Positions 8,891-18,390 of a stretch of DNA of 32,573 bases are shown one piece after another; position 1 is the first letter of the stretch, and each line of letters begins with the position of its first letter. The stretch lies in the NCBI GenBank assembly GCA_903832035.1, contig CAILAD010000022.1, positions 1 to 32,573 of the forward strand, in the 5' to 3' direction. The stretch is from an uncultured bacterium. GTDB lineage: Bacteria > Patescibacteriota > Saccharimonadia > CAILAD01 > BJGX01. The notes beneath the pieces were generated by a model. The model ran no database searches, was not told the DNA's origin, and worked only from the letters and a program-made list of their open reading frames with translations. Position numbers and translations under genes: made by a program.

Positions 8891-9388
8891 ATGAGACGCA
8901 GAAAAACAATATCACCAGACTATTTTCACAGCGGTTTTTTTGGTGTTGAAGATAGCTTAGTATCGACCACTGGAGCTCTAGCAGGTATAGCCATATCTGC
9001 TACGAGTAAGGAGGCTATTATAGCAACAGCATTAGTAATAATTGCGGTAGAATCAACATCTATGGCGGCCAGTGAATTCATTAGTGAAGAGACTGAAGAG
9101 GATGTAGAGAAAGAAAAAATTCCCGCCAATCCAATCATAAGTGGGCTAATAATATTTGTAGGCTACATTATTGCTGGTATGGTGCCGCTCATACCATACC
9201 TATTACTTCCCCACCTCCAAGCAATACCCGTAAGTATTGTTGCGGCCTTGATGGGTTTGCTAGCGCTCGGTATATTCAAAGGCAAAGTAACTCACAAGAG
9301 TAGGTTCAGGGCTGCTGTAGAGGTGCTAATTATTGGTGGTATTGCTGCCGGAATTGGTCTGGCCGTTGGCATTATTTTTAAAATCTAG
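8891..9388 (+). CDS. VIT1/CCC1-family (vacuolar iron transporter-like) membrane protein
   Basis: 'FFGVEDSLVSTTGALAGIAISA...' followed by a Glu-rich cytosolic stretch and three more TM segments. Confidence 0.75.
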   Translation: MRRRKTISPDYFHSGFFGVEDSLVSTTGALAGIAISATSKEAIIATALVIIAVESTSMAASEFISEETEEDVEKEKIPANPIISGLIIFVGYIIAGMVPLIPYLLLPHLQAIPVSIVAALMGLLALGIFKGKVTHKSRFRAAVEVLIIGGIAAGIGLAVGIIFKI

Positions 9389-9391
9389 AGA

Positions 9392-10741
9392 TCAATTTAG
9401 CTTCGACTGGACGTAAGACTTTAATTCAGCTATCTTTATTCGCTCTTGCTTCATAGTGTCTCTATCTCGAACGGTTACAGCATTATCTTCTAGACTATCG
9501 AAGTCTACAGTCACACACAGAGGTGTACCGATTTCGTCTTGTCTTCTGTATCGCTTACCAATCGATTGGGTTTCATCGTATTCAACATTAATATCACCGG
9601 AGATAATTTCGAATACTTCGCGAGATAGCTTACTTAGCTCGGGCTTTTTACTTAGTGGCAGTACTGCCACCTTAACAGGTGCTAGAGATGGCTTAAACTT
9701 CATAACTACACGAGTTTCTTCACCTACCTGTTCTTCTGTATAGGAATCGGCTAGCACTGCAAGGAATAATCTATCCATACCAACGGAAGTTTCAATCACC
9801 CAAGGTGTAAATCGTTTCTTACTCTCTTCGTCGAAGTACTCCAGTTCCTTACCGCTAAATTTACTATGTCTACTAAGGTCCCAGTCACCTCTGTTGTGAA
9901 TACCCTCCATCTCTTTAAACCCAAACGGGAAGTTATACTCAATATCCCACGCGTCTTTGGCGTAGTGAGCTCTTTCATTTTCACCGTGCTCTCTAAATCT
10001 AAGATTGCCTTTATCCAAGATAGTCTCATGCCACTTCATGCGACGCTCCTTCCATTGACTAAATATCTTGTCGGCTGATTCTGGGTCAACAAACATTTGC
10101 ATCTCAGCCTGCTCGAATTCACGCTGTCTAAAAAGGAAATCTCCTGGTGTTATTTCATTTCGAAATGCCTTACCAATTTGTGCTACGCCGAATGGTAACT
10201 TAGCTCTTGTAGTTTCTCGAACATTATCAAAATTTGTATAAATACCCTGACAGGTTTCACCTCTAAGATAAGCTACTGCATTGTCATCCTCGAGTGGGCC
10301 AAGAAAAGTCTTCATTAATAAGTTGAACTGTCTAATATCGGTCCAATCATGACCACCGCAGTTAGGACAATCAAATTTATTTACTAGCTTAGTTAGTTCT
10401 GGGATATCTACGCTATCCACATTAGCTAATTTATCTGCCCTAAACCGCTTTTTACAACTCTTACAATCAACCATCGGGTCGCTGAATCGCTCAACATGTC
10501 CACTAGCCTCCCAGACTTTTGGGCTTTGAATAATTGCACTATCAATGCCTGAGATATTATCATTTATATAGACCATTTCTTGCCACCACAGCTTCTTGAT
10601 ATTATTCTTTAACTCCACCCCGTAAGGTCCGAAGTCGTACATGCCCGCTACTCCGCCATATATCTCGCTGGCTTGAAAAACAAAGCCTCGCCTTTTAGCA
10701 TAGCTAACCAATTGTTCCATAGTAATTTTAGATTTATTCAT
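9392..10741 (-). CDS. glyS: Glycyl-tRNA synthetase (single-chain class II)
   Basis: 'AKRRGFVFQASEIYGGVAGMYDFGPYGVELKNNIKKLWW', 'FRNEITPGDFLFRQREFEQAEMQMF', 'YDETQSIGKRYRRQDEIGTPLCVTVDFDSLED'. Confidence 0.96.
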   Translation of the reverse strand: MNKSKITMEQLVSYAKRRGFVFQASEIYGGVAGMYDFGPYGVELKNNIKKLWWQEMVYINDNISGIDSAIIQSPKVWEASGHVERFSDPMVDCKSCKKRFRADKLANVDSVDIPELTKLVNKFDCPNCGGHDWTDIRQFNLLMKTFLGPLEDDNAVAYLRGETCQGIYTNFDNVRETTRAKLPFGVAQIGKAFRNEITPGDFLFRQREFEQAEMQMFVDPESADKIFSQWKERRMKWHETILDKGNLRFREHGENERAHYAKDAWDIEYNFPFGFKEMEGIHNRGDWDLSRHSKFSGKELEYFDEESKKRFTPWVIETSVGMDRLFLAVLADSYTEEQVGEETRVVMKFKPSLAPVKVAVLPLSKKPELSKLSREVFEIISGDINVEYDETQSIGKRYRRQDEIGTPLCVTVDFDSLEDNAVTVRDRDTMKQERIKIAELKSYVQSKLN

Positions 10742-10759
10742 AAGTCACTATATTATACC

Positions 10760-11476
10760 CTAAAACTGACGTTCTTGAAAAACGCCCAAGCTCTTAAAGC
10801 GTAAACCAAAATGATATTCGTAATAGTGAAATATTAACTTCTCACTTTCTTTAAATATTTCATCAATACCAGATATTCTAGCGAGCTGCTCAAGTGGGTT
10901 TTTATACACCAGTCGCCAGAACTTGATTGTCTTATCTGATATTATTCCATAGTGCGAGTTAGGGTGAAAAGGCACAACTTCACCGGAGTCGTAAGATAAA
11001 TAGTGCCTGGATCCCGCGACTGTACCGCCTAACTCAGGTTGCGAACCTAGACACACGAGCAATTTCAAACTAAAGTACTGGCGCAATAATTGGGGATCAA
11101 CTTCCCTCACCTCTGAAATACACTCAACATATAAATCATATGCCGACTCATTGGGCTGATCCTCGGGTAACATTTTGTCCATAATCTCGTTAATTAGGTG
11201 AGCGCTCATTAGTATTTCCTCATCTATAGATTGAAAATTAAATAGCTCTCTTGCTTCGGCGCCAATAATTGTTGCAAGTGATTTATTACCAACAACCCTA
11301 ATATCTATTAGGCAGTAGGGCTCTAGGTGGCCTGACAGTTTAGCCTTACCCTTCCTAATTCCCTTAGCTACAAGCTTCACTTTGCCCTTCTCTAGGGAAT
11401 AGAAACTAATTATCCTGTCAGCCTCTCCCAGGTTATACCTCCTAAGTACAAATCCTGTTAGGCTCTGCTCTCTCAT
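10760..11476 (-). CDS. recO: DNA repair protein RecO
   Basis: 'TGFVLRRYNLGEADRIISFYSLEKGKVKLVAKGIRKGKAKLSGHLEPY'; start overlaps upstream gene by 4 nt. Confidence 0.9.
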   Translation of the reverse strand: MREQSLTGFVLRRYNLGEADRIISFYSLEKGKVKLVAKGIRKGKAKLSGHLEPYCLIDIRVVGNKSLATIIGAEARELFNFQSIDEEILMSAHLINEIMDKMLPEDQPNESAYDLYVECISEVREVDPQLLRQYFSLKLLVCLGSQPELGGTVAGSRHYLSYDSGEVVPFHPNSHYGIISDKTIKFWRLVYKNPLEQLARISGIDEIFKESEKLIFHYYEYHFGLRFKSLGVFQERQF

Positions 11477-11850
11477 TCTAATATTTTGATTATGTTATCA
11501 ACCAAATCTCTGGGCGAAACTTGTGATTTTACAAAATAAGCATCAACCCCAAGACTTTCCTTAACGGTGTCATGTAAGCTGACGTCGGACTCAGTCAAAT
11601 TAGTTAAGATAATAATACGCATATTATTATGCCTTGGATCTTTGCGTATCGCCTTAATTAGCTTTAAACCATTCATCTTAGGCAGAAGAATATCCACAAT
11701 AGCCAAATCAGCCAAGTTATCATTCAGCCAATCAAGCGCCTGGAGGCCGTCTTCGCTTGGGTTAGTATTAAAGCCTGCACTATTTAGCTTGATATTATAC
11801 ATATCGCGCAGTATCTGATCATCTTCGACAAATAATATAGTTTTCTTCAT
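11473..11850 (-). CDS. Stand-alone CheY-like response regulator receiver domain
   Basis: 'ILFVEDDQILRDMY', phospho-acceptor 'LAIVDILLPKMNG', 'IILTNL', 'YFVKSQ'; no output domain. Confidence 0.92.
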   Translation of the reverse strand: MKKTILFVEDDQILRDMYNIKLNSAGFNTNPSEDGLQALDWLNDNLADLAIVDILLPKMNGLKLIKAIRKDPRHNNMRIIILTNLTESDVSLHDTVKESLGVDAYFVKSQVSPRDLVDNIIKILE

Positions 11851-11859
11851 ACCCCTACT

Positions 11860-12519
11860 CTACTCCTCTACTGTACCACTATCAAATACATTTAGTTGCT
11901 TAGAAATAGGCACTTTAACATAAAGCTTATCTTTATTGTTAATTTTTCTGTAGCTAATACTAATACTCATTGATTCAAGCAAGACACTAAGCATGAAGTA
12001 TGCTGCAATTTCACTTAATTGATACTTACCTTTGGTTACGTCAATATGTCTATAGGAATTAATTATTTTCTTAATGTCATCTTTCAGCCACTCTGCTCTT
12101 TTTGAATAAAGAGAAATGATAAGAAAATTACCCCTTCTTCTAGAATCCACAAAAATATTCTTTGACTTCGTGTTTGGAGAGAGCAAGGCGTCCATGCAGT
12201 AGACGAATAACGATTCATCAACACTAATCAGTGAGATAGAGTAAGTAGATTTTGATTTAAAATTAATTACTGAGTTATTTTCTAATGATGAAAATAGCTT
12301 TTCTACATGAGTACTTTTTCTGTGAACAGCCGAATGATTTATGACGCGGTAAATAAATTCTACAAACCTTGCATCACGGAGCTGTTGGGAATATATTTTT
12401 TTTAAATTAATAACTACTATGTCTTTGTTTTTGGGAGTACTAATTTCATCCAGATAACCAATACTAGAATTAGCAGAACTAACCGAGCCCTGTAGAATGG
12501 CAAATAAAATTGACTTCAT
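11860..12519 (-). CDS. Degenerate histidine-kinase-like (HATPase-fold, probably inactive) partner of the receiver protein
   Basis: C-terminal half follows HATPase_c pattern (DESLFVYCMDALL...NFLIISLYS...LSEIAAYFMLSVLLESMSISISYRK...KLYVKVPIS) but lacks recognisable N, G1 and G2 boxes. Start at 12519 preferred over 12585 because of AGGAGTGGAATG; the longer ORF would run through a 16-bp perfect hairpin. Confidence 0.5.
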   Translation of the reverse strand: MKSILFAILQGSVSSANSSIGYLDEISTPKNKDIVVINLKKIYSQQLRDARFVEFIYRVINHSAVHRKSTHVEKLFSSLENNSVINFKSKSTYSISLISVDESLFVYCMDALLSPNTKSKNIFVDSRRRGNFLIISLYSKRAEWLKDDIKKIINSYRHIDVTKGKYQLSEIAAYFMLSVLLESMSISISYRKINNKDKLYVKVPISKQLNVFDSGTVEE

Positions 12520-12533
12520 TCCACTCCTAGAAT

Positions 12534-12576
12534 ACCAAAGACCCAAATCGTTTAATTCTGGATTTGGGTCTTTGGT
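12534..12576 (-). promoter_or_regulatory. Perfect 16-bp inverted repeat, candidate 5' leader hairpin of the HK-like gene
   Basis: Minus strand ACCAAAGACCCAAATC-CAGAATTAAAC-GATTTGGGTCTTTGGT; no T-tract on either side; SD AGGAG follows within ~10 nt. Confidence 0.75.
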
Positions 12577-12635
12577 GTAACTCATATACTTATACTATAG
12601 TGCGATACTCACTACAGGCAAGCATAAGTAGTTTA

Positions 12636-13319
12636 CTAGGGATTAAGTTTTACAGTTCCAAGAATGGTATTAAAGGCTGATAAATACTTTGTATTATCAT
12701 CAGTTTCTATAATAAATGTCTTCTCTCTAATTGGAACAATCACCACGGTACCCTTTGTTATTTTGTCAGAAAGTTCTCCCGAGTACCGATAACCTTTAAT
12801 TCCTGAGACAGTAGTATCTTCACGACTAACTTTTTTTTCTGAATACAGAGAATCGTACTCTGTTTTTGTTGAATCTATATTCTGGTTTTTGAGGGAAAAA
12901 AGTAGTGGGTAATTTACAATCTTTGAGTCAACGTAGTCTGGGGCTGAAAAGCCATCAATCGTCCCTACGGAACTATCTGGTGTAACCATAAGACTCCAGG
13001 ACTTTGGTAGTTGAATTGAAAAATTACCAGCAAAGTCAGGTGCAGTATATGTCCTTGTGCTACTAACAGCTAGTTGCGCTACGGCCTGATCATCCTTGGT
13101 CTTCTGAACTGATGCACCTGAAGCCTCCCCAGCCTGTCTGGCATCGTTGATCTTTTTATCGTTAGTAAATGCTCGGCTTGCGAAAATCAGTAGGAGTATC
13201 AGTAGGATTGCTGAAATTACTGCCATAGCAATAAGCGGTAATTTATTGCTCTTAGACTTCTTACTGGGCTCCATGCCTGACGGCTGGATTGGTGTGTAGG
13301 GTTGTTGGGGGGTATCCAT
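12636..13319 (-). CDS. Membrane-anchored extracytoplasmic protein, PsbP-like fold suspected
   Basis: Pro-rich N-term, one TM (LPLIAMAVISAILLILLLIFA), then 'NFSIQLPKSWSLMV...' domain. Confidence 0.45.
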   Translation of the reverse strand: MDTPQQPYTPIQPSGMEPSKKSKSNKLPLIAMAVISAILLILLLIFASRAFTNDKKINDARQAGEASGASVQKTKDDQAVAQLAVSSTRTYTAPDFAGNFSIQLPKSWSLMVTPDSSVGTIDGFSAPDYVDSKIVNYPLLFSLKNQNIDSTKTEYDSLYSEKKVSREDTTVSGIKGYRYSGELSDKITKGTVVIVPIREKTFIIETDDNTKYLSAFNTILGTVKLNP

Positions 13320-13328
13320 ATCTTGTCC

Positions 13329-13856
13329 TTAATTCTTTAAGTTAGGGTCTCCAGGTATCCAGTCGACTGGACAAAGGCCACCAGTTTGAAGTGCTTTTAC
13401 TACACGCATAGTCTCTTCTACACTTCGACCAACATTACCGTCAGATATAACGACGTAGCGAAGTTTTCCTTCAGGGTCAATTATGAAAGTACCTCTTTCG
13501 GCCTCGCCAGAATCTTCGGCTAGTACTTCATAGTCCCTTGAAAGATTGTGTGAAGTATCGGCAAGGATTGGAAAGCCAACTTCTTTTAGGTCTCTTTCAA
13601 ACCATGCTTTATGACTGTAGATACTGTCTGTACTAGCTGCTAAAACTTCCGTATCTAACTTCTTGAAATCGTCATACATTTTTGCGAATCCTTTAATTTC
13701 TGTGGGACAGACGAAGGTAAAGTCTCTTGGGTAGAAAAATAATATTACCCATTTACCTTTGTATTCAGCGAGGCTAACTTCTTTGTAGTCATCTTTGACG
13801 CCTTTCTGATAAGCACTCAGATTAAAATCTGGTGCTGGCTGATTTAGTTTTAACAT
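13329..13856 (-). CDS. 2-Cys peroxiredoxin (AhpC/Prx type)
   Basis: 'FFYPRDFTFVCPTEIKGFAKMYDDF' and resolving Cys 'GGLCPVDWIPGD'. Confidence 0.94.
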   Translation of the reverse strand: MLKLNQPAPDFNLSAYQKGVKDDYKEVSLAEYKGKWVILFFYPRDFTFVCPTEIKGFAKMYDDFKKLDTEVLAASTDSIYSHKAWFERDLKEVGFPILADTSHNLSRDYEVLAEDSGEAERGTFIIDPEGKLRYVVISDGNVGRSVEETMRVVKALQTGGLCPVDWIPGDPNLKN

Positions 13857-14474
13857 CTATTCTCCTTCGTTATTATTATTTTCAGTTTGATAGCCCGGGA
13901 TATTGCTACTAACTCTTTTATTTACTTCTTCCCAGTCAATGTTTGCCATATATTTTTCGATATAATCTGCTCGTTTAGTTGCGTAATCAATAAAGTAGGC
14001 GTGTTCATACACGTCCATGACGACTAGAGTAGTAGTATTCCAAACTCCACCTTGATTATGAACGTCACAGATGTAATTTTCAAGTTTTTTGGTATCAAAA
14101 TTGTAGGCCAATACTACCCAGCCTCGAGCAGTCATTCCTAACGCCTTAAACTGTTCACTCCATGCATCAAAACTACCGAAGTTTTTGTTTATTAACTCTG
14201 CGATTGATCCAGTAGGCACTCCACCTTGTCCGCCCATACCTTCAAAATAATACTCGTGCAATACAACACCGTTAAGAGCGAAGCCTTTTTCTATAGTTAG
14301 CTCTCTTAGGTCTGAGTAAGTAGCATTAGCTGTAGTCAAGTCTACTCCACTTAGCTTTTCATTAATTTCATTATATTTTTTTACGTAACCTGCATACAAA
14401 ACATCATGGTGTTCTTTGAGTTGTTTTTCACTTAAGCCATCGAGCTTTGAATACTTTAGCGGTTTTACTTCCAT
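13857..14474 (-). CDS. Fe/Mn-family superoxide dismutase (divergent)
   Basis: Ligands readable: His in 'EHHDVLYAGYV', His in 'NGVVLHEYYF', Asp/His in 'MDVYEHAYFIDY'; Gln in 'HNQGG'. Confidence 0.85.
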   Translation of the reverse strand: MEVKPLKYSKLDGLSEKQLKEHHDVLYAGYVKKYNEINEKLSGVDLTTANATYSDLRELTIEKGFALNGVVLHEYYFEGMGGQGGVPTGSIAELINKNFGSFDAWSEQFKALGMTARGWVVLAYNFDTKKLENYICDVHNQGGVWNTTTLVVMDVYEHAYFIDYATKRADYIEKYMANIDWEEVNKRVSSNIPGYQTENNNNEGE

Positions 14475-14523
14475 GTAGTCTCCTTATTTGTAACTTTATT
14501 GTAACTTAAGAGAGACTGCTTAG

Positions 14524-15003
14524 TCAAAAGCGGTAGAAGTGTGTATTGTTAGTTTTTTTAGTAACTTCAATATTAGGTAGCTCAAAAACATAACTTGCAA
14601 AATAACTATTTGCTTTCATCTCTGACTGTAATTTCTTCTCTAGTTTTGGCATATACTTCGTAAGTAAAAAAGTAAAAACTAAATCAGCATCACTGACGTC
14701 GGCTCTCCACAAACTCTTTAGCTTAACTTTTGCATTTGGGTATTTAAATAGCCTCAAGTTACTGATAAGCCACAATATAGGATTAATCTCATAACCAATC
14801 ACTCTATAGCCTTTTTTAGCTGCGATAACTAACATCTTACCGTCGCCTGATCCCAGATCGATTACTAGACTTTTTGTTGGTATCTTAACTATTCTAAATA
14901 TTCTTTCTAAATCTTTTTTAAAAGTCGGTAGATATGGGGCACCAAAAAAAACCACGAAACAAAAGAGTAATGTGATTACTGCAGATATCCAAAAAAAAAT
15001 CAT
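14524..15003 (-). CDS. Class I SAM-dependent methyltransferase with N-terminal TM
   Basis: 'LVIDLGSGDGKMLVIAAKKGYRVIGYEINPIL'. Confidence 0.75.
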   Translation of the reverse strand: MIFFWISAVITLLFCFVVFFGAPYLPTFKKDLERIFRIVKIPTKSLVIDLGSGDGKMLVIAAKKGYRVIGYEINPILWLISNLRLFKYPNAKVKLKSLWRADVSDADLVFTFLLTKYMPKLEKKLQSEMKANSYFASYVFELPNIEVTKKTNNTHFYRF

Positions 15004-15470
15004 TATCTATTTTTTTCGAGCCAGTCTATAACTTCTGGTACAGTTTTCAATGGCTGAATCTTTGGCCAAACTGCCAATATTTTCAGATCTTCGCCCACCA
15101 GTACGGCTGAACGGACAGTGCCCATGTATTTTTTACCGTACATATTTCTCTCACCCCAGGCACCGTAAGCATTTATCATGTTATTTTCTGGATCGGATAA
15201 TATATCAAACGGTAGATTATGGTGAGCTGCAAATTTCTCATGACTCTTTACGTCATCCTTACTAACTCCATAAACATCCAACCCAACAGACTGAAGCTTC
15301 TCGAAGTTATCCCTTAAGCTACAGGCCTGGATAGTACAACCAGGAGTCTCATCTTTCGGGTAGAAATATATAAGCGTCTTCTTACCCTTCAAATCTTTTA
15401 GTTCATGAACCTTACCAGATTGATCTTCAAGTTTAAAATCTGGGGCTTGATCTCCTACATTTAATGACAT
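15003..15470 (-). CDS. bcp: Thioredoxin-dependent peroxiredoxin (Bcp/PrxQ)
   Basis: 'VGDQAPDFKLEDQSGK', 'IYFYPKDETPGCTIQACSLRD'. SD AAGGAGG upstream of ATG 15470. Confidence 0.93.
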   Translation of the reverse strand: MSLNVGDQAPDFKLEDQSGKVHELKDLKGKKTLIYFYPKDETPGCTIQACSLRDNFEKLQSVGLDVYGVSKDDVKSHEKFAAHHNLPFDILSDPENNMINAYGAWGERNMYGKKYMGTVRSAVLVGEDLKILAVWPKIQPLKTVPEVIDWLEKNR

Positions 15471-15487
15471 ACACACCTCCTTATAAA

Positions 15488-16207
15488 TTAATTACGTTCT
15501 CTTAAATACTGGTCCCATTTATGGAATAACGCGGCAGTAGCCTTCAAGTCTTCCACATTATATTTTGCAATCTCTAAACCCCTACCCTCTCTAAAGTATT
15601 CTCCAACCTGACTTCCATCCATTTCGCCCTTTGGTGACTGAATACCAAAAGCCCTACACCATCTGTGAAGACTACCCTTGTACATTGCGGTTCCATAAAA
15701 AGTCAGTAGCTCAGCTAAGTCCCAATGCAGTGCACCGGTAAATTTACTAGAATTATATCTATTAGAAATTAAATCCTTAGATGGTTTAATACCATGAACA
15801 GCCGAACGAATATTTATGTATGGAACATCGGAGCGACGACCAAAGAAACTAATAAATTCATCAGCGGTTTCAGCAAGCGCCCAAAACTTTATCAAGATCT
15901 CCTCTTCTGTCATGGGCACGTACTTAAAATCACCTTCTTCGATATCGGTCTGTTTACCTGTGGGATCTTGGTAATAAACAGCTCCTTTGCCAGAATCTAT
16001 ATCAAAAACACCGATAGCTACGATAAAGCCAGTTAGCGGACTAAAAACTAACTGGTCTTTAACGTATTCAAGTTCTTTTTCATACCCAGTTGGATCCTCT
16101 TTTTTTTCAGGAGCCCTCTTGAGTAAATCTTTTTTTGTAATCTCATCGAATTCATCCCAGTTTTCTGAGGCAAATTCAACATCAAATACTAAACGTTTTT
16201 TATGCAT
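15488..16207 (-). CDS. Predicted DEDD-type 3'-5' exonuclease (PolB-like RNase H fold)
   Basis: 'LVFDVEFASENW' and 'YNVEDLKATAALFHKW' DEDD-like motifs. Confidence 0.6.
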   Translation of the reverse strand: MHKKRLVFDVEFASENWDEFDEITKKDLLKRAPEKKEDPTGYEKELEYVKDQLVFSPLTGFIVAIGVFDIDSGKGAVYYQDPTGKQTDIEEGDFKYVPMTEEEILIKFWALAETADEFISFFGRRSDVPYINIRSAVHGIKPSKDLISNRYNSSKFTGALHWDLAELLTFYGTAMYKGSLHRWCRAFGIQSPKGEMDGSQVGEYFREGRGLEIAKYNVEDLKATAALFHKWDQYLRERN

Positions 16208-16233
16208 GATTCTATTTTATCACAGTTAGAGTG

Positions 16234-17460
16234 TTATCTCTGTTGGACAAATGTAAATGCGTAACCGTGATTACCAGCTCGACCGGTTCGGCCAATTCTG
16301 TGGATATAATCTTCGTAGTTTGATGGCTGATCGAAGTTTATGACATGAGTAACATTTGGAATATCTAAACCACGGGCGGCCACATCAGTAGCAACTAATA
16401 TTTCTACTTTTCCGTTAGTGAATGCTCTAAGAGCTCTCTGTCTTTGCGGCTGAGATTTATTACCGTGAATCGCTTCAGCAGGCAAACCTTTTTTAGTAAG
16501 CGATTCTGCTAATTTCTGGACGCCCCATTTTGTTTCACCGAATACTAATACTTTTGAAAAGTCTGGTTGGGCTAGCATCTTTTCAAGTAAATCTTCCTTG
16601 TCAGCATGAGATGCGAATGGAATTATATCTTGTTCAATATGCTCACTTGTTTCTGCTGTTCGGACTGAAATAGTTACTGGATCAACTAACATAGTGTCCA
16701 TTAATTTCTGAATTTCAGGAGTTATAGTTGCGCTAAAACATAGCGACTGACGCTTAGTAGGTAATTTATCTAGAATAAAGCGAATATCATCGATAAATCC
16801 CATATCTAGCATTCTGTCGGCTTCATCGAGTACTACTATTTCAGTGTTCCTTAGGTCTAATTTACCTTGATTTTCAAGGTCTTTTAATCGACCTGGTGTA
16901 CCAATAACAACGTGCGGTCTTCGAGAGAGTTCTCTTATTTGACGTTGAATATTTACACCACCAACACAGATTGTGCTGTATATCTGCATGCCTCTAGCGA
17001 ATGATTTAAATTCTTCCTCGATTTGCACGGCAAGTTCACGGGTTGGTGCCATAACAAGTGCTAGGATACCCTTTGGCTGCTCTTTACGAGTCTTTAGTAA
17101 GTGAATCATTGGTAGTGCAAAAGCGGCAGTTTTACCTGTACCGGTGTTTGCGAGACCAATTACATCCCTTCCCTTTAGCACTTCAGGTATTGCACCGTCC
17201 TGTATTTGGGTTGGCGTAACAAAGCCCTTCTGTGACAAGTTGTCTTCAAGTGCCTTCACAAATCCAAAGTCAGTAAAATTATGCTGTGGCACGTATTCTA
17301 CTCTATCCTGAGGTGTGACTGATTTATTAACGAATTTTTTAGGGTCAATATATTTTCCCCTTCGGTTTCCACCGCCTGATTTAGAACCACTGTTACTTCC
17401 TTTGTAACCAAATGGTTTTCGGCCACGAGTATTTCGTGAGCCATAAGAATTGTTTCTCAT
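16234..17460 (-). CDS. DEAD-box ATP-dependent RNA helicase (RhlE-like)
   Basis: 'GLANTGTGKTAAFALPM', 'VLDEADRMLDMGF', 'SATITPEIQ', 'HRIGRTGRAG'; basic Gly/Arg/Lys-rich N-terminus. Confidence 0.96.
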   Translation of the reverse strand: MRNNSYGSRNTRGRKPFGYKGSNSGSKSGGGNRRGKYIDPKKFVNKSVTPQDRVEYVPQHNFTDFGFVKALEDNLSQKGFVTPTQIQDGAIPEVLKGRDVIGLANTGTGKTAAFALPMIHLLKTRKEQPKGILALVMAPTRELAVQIEEEFKSFARGMQIYSTICVGGVNIQRQIRELSRRPHVVIGTPGRLKDLENQGKLDLRNTEIVVLDEADRMLDMGFIDDIRFILDKLPTKRQSLCFSATITPEIQKLMDTMLVDPVTISVRTAETSEHIEQDIIPFASHADKEDLLEKMLAQPDFSKVLVFGETKWGVQKLAESLTKKGLPAEAIHGNKSQPQRQRALRAFTNGKVEILVATDVAARGLDIPNVTHVINFDQPSNYEDYIHRIGRTGRAGNHGYAFTFVQQR

Positions 17461-17601
17461 AGTTTTTAGAGTTTACCTTTTCTGTAATTGTTATTGTTTT
17501 GCTGTCTAATCCGGTGAACAGCGAGATTACAGTTTTATAGCTCGGTATTCACTCTTAATATTAGTCTTATAAATATATCATAAGATTCATTAGATGTCAA
17601 T

Positions 17602-18390
17602 CTAAACTGTTTTGCCAAATTTCCAAATGGCTAGCGGTATGAAAACTGCCATAATCACCAGTGACCAGGTAATAATAATCCATACCTGATCGGTGGGTCC
17701 GCCTAGCATCAGGGATCTGACTGAATTAATTAGTTGAGTGACTGGCTGATTGCGTGAGAAAACCTGCAGCCAGTTAGGCATCGTATCGACTGGTACAAAA
17801 GCTGAGCTAGCGAAGGTTAATGGGAAGACAAACAAGAATCCGGCCGTCTGAACTGCTTCTGAATTACGTATAAACATACCGAGGGTTGCTGTAAGCCATG
17901 AGAATGCATAACCAAATAGCAGTACTATGCCTAGTGCGGCCATCAATTTGCCACCGCCAGCCTGATAACGAAAGCCTAGGATTGTTCCGAATACTAACAT
18001 TATTAGAACTATAAATGTCATTCTCATAGAATCAGCAAAAGTTCTGCCGGCTAGCACAGCGGCCCTAGACATAGGTAAGCTTCTAAATCTATCTATAGCT
18101 CCCTTGTCCAGGTCCTCAATTAAAGCTATCGGGGTTTGTAGAGTACTAAATAGAGCTGTCTGGGCCATAATTCCTGGAAGTAGAAAGTTGATATATTTGG
18201 CACCTGGTGTAGCTGCACTTATCGCACCACCAAAAACATAGTTAAATAGCAACAAGAACATTATTGGTTGGATGCTTGAAAAAACAATAATTTCAGGTGT
18301 TCTTCTGAAGCGCATAATATTTCTACGCACTATTGCACCTATATCACTCAGGGTCATTCTAAAACTCTTCATCATAGTACTGGATTCCAT
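17602..18390 (-). CDS. ABC-2 type (DrrB-like) transporter permease
   Basis: Six-TM ABC-2 pattern, 'FPLTFASSAFVPVDTMPNWLQVFSRNQPVTQLINSVRSLMLGG'. Confidence 0.9.
   Translation of the reverse strand: MESSTMMKSFRMTLSDIGAIVRRNIMRFRRTPEIIVFSSIQPIMFLLLFNYVFGGAISAATPGAKYINFLLPGIMAQTALFSTLQTPIALIEDLDKGAIDRFRSLPMSRAAVLAGRTFADSMRMTFIVLIMLVFGTILGFRYQAGGGKLMAALGIVLLFGYAFSWLTATLGMFIRNSEAVQTAGFLFVFPLTFASSAFVPVDTMPNWLQVFSRNQPVTQLINSVRSLMLGGPTDQVWIIITWSLVIMAVFIPLAIWKFGKTV

Noticed and set aside
12534-12576. Hairpin as a rho-independent terminator
   Set aside because: No U-tract on either strand after the stem.
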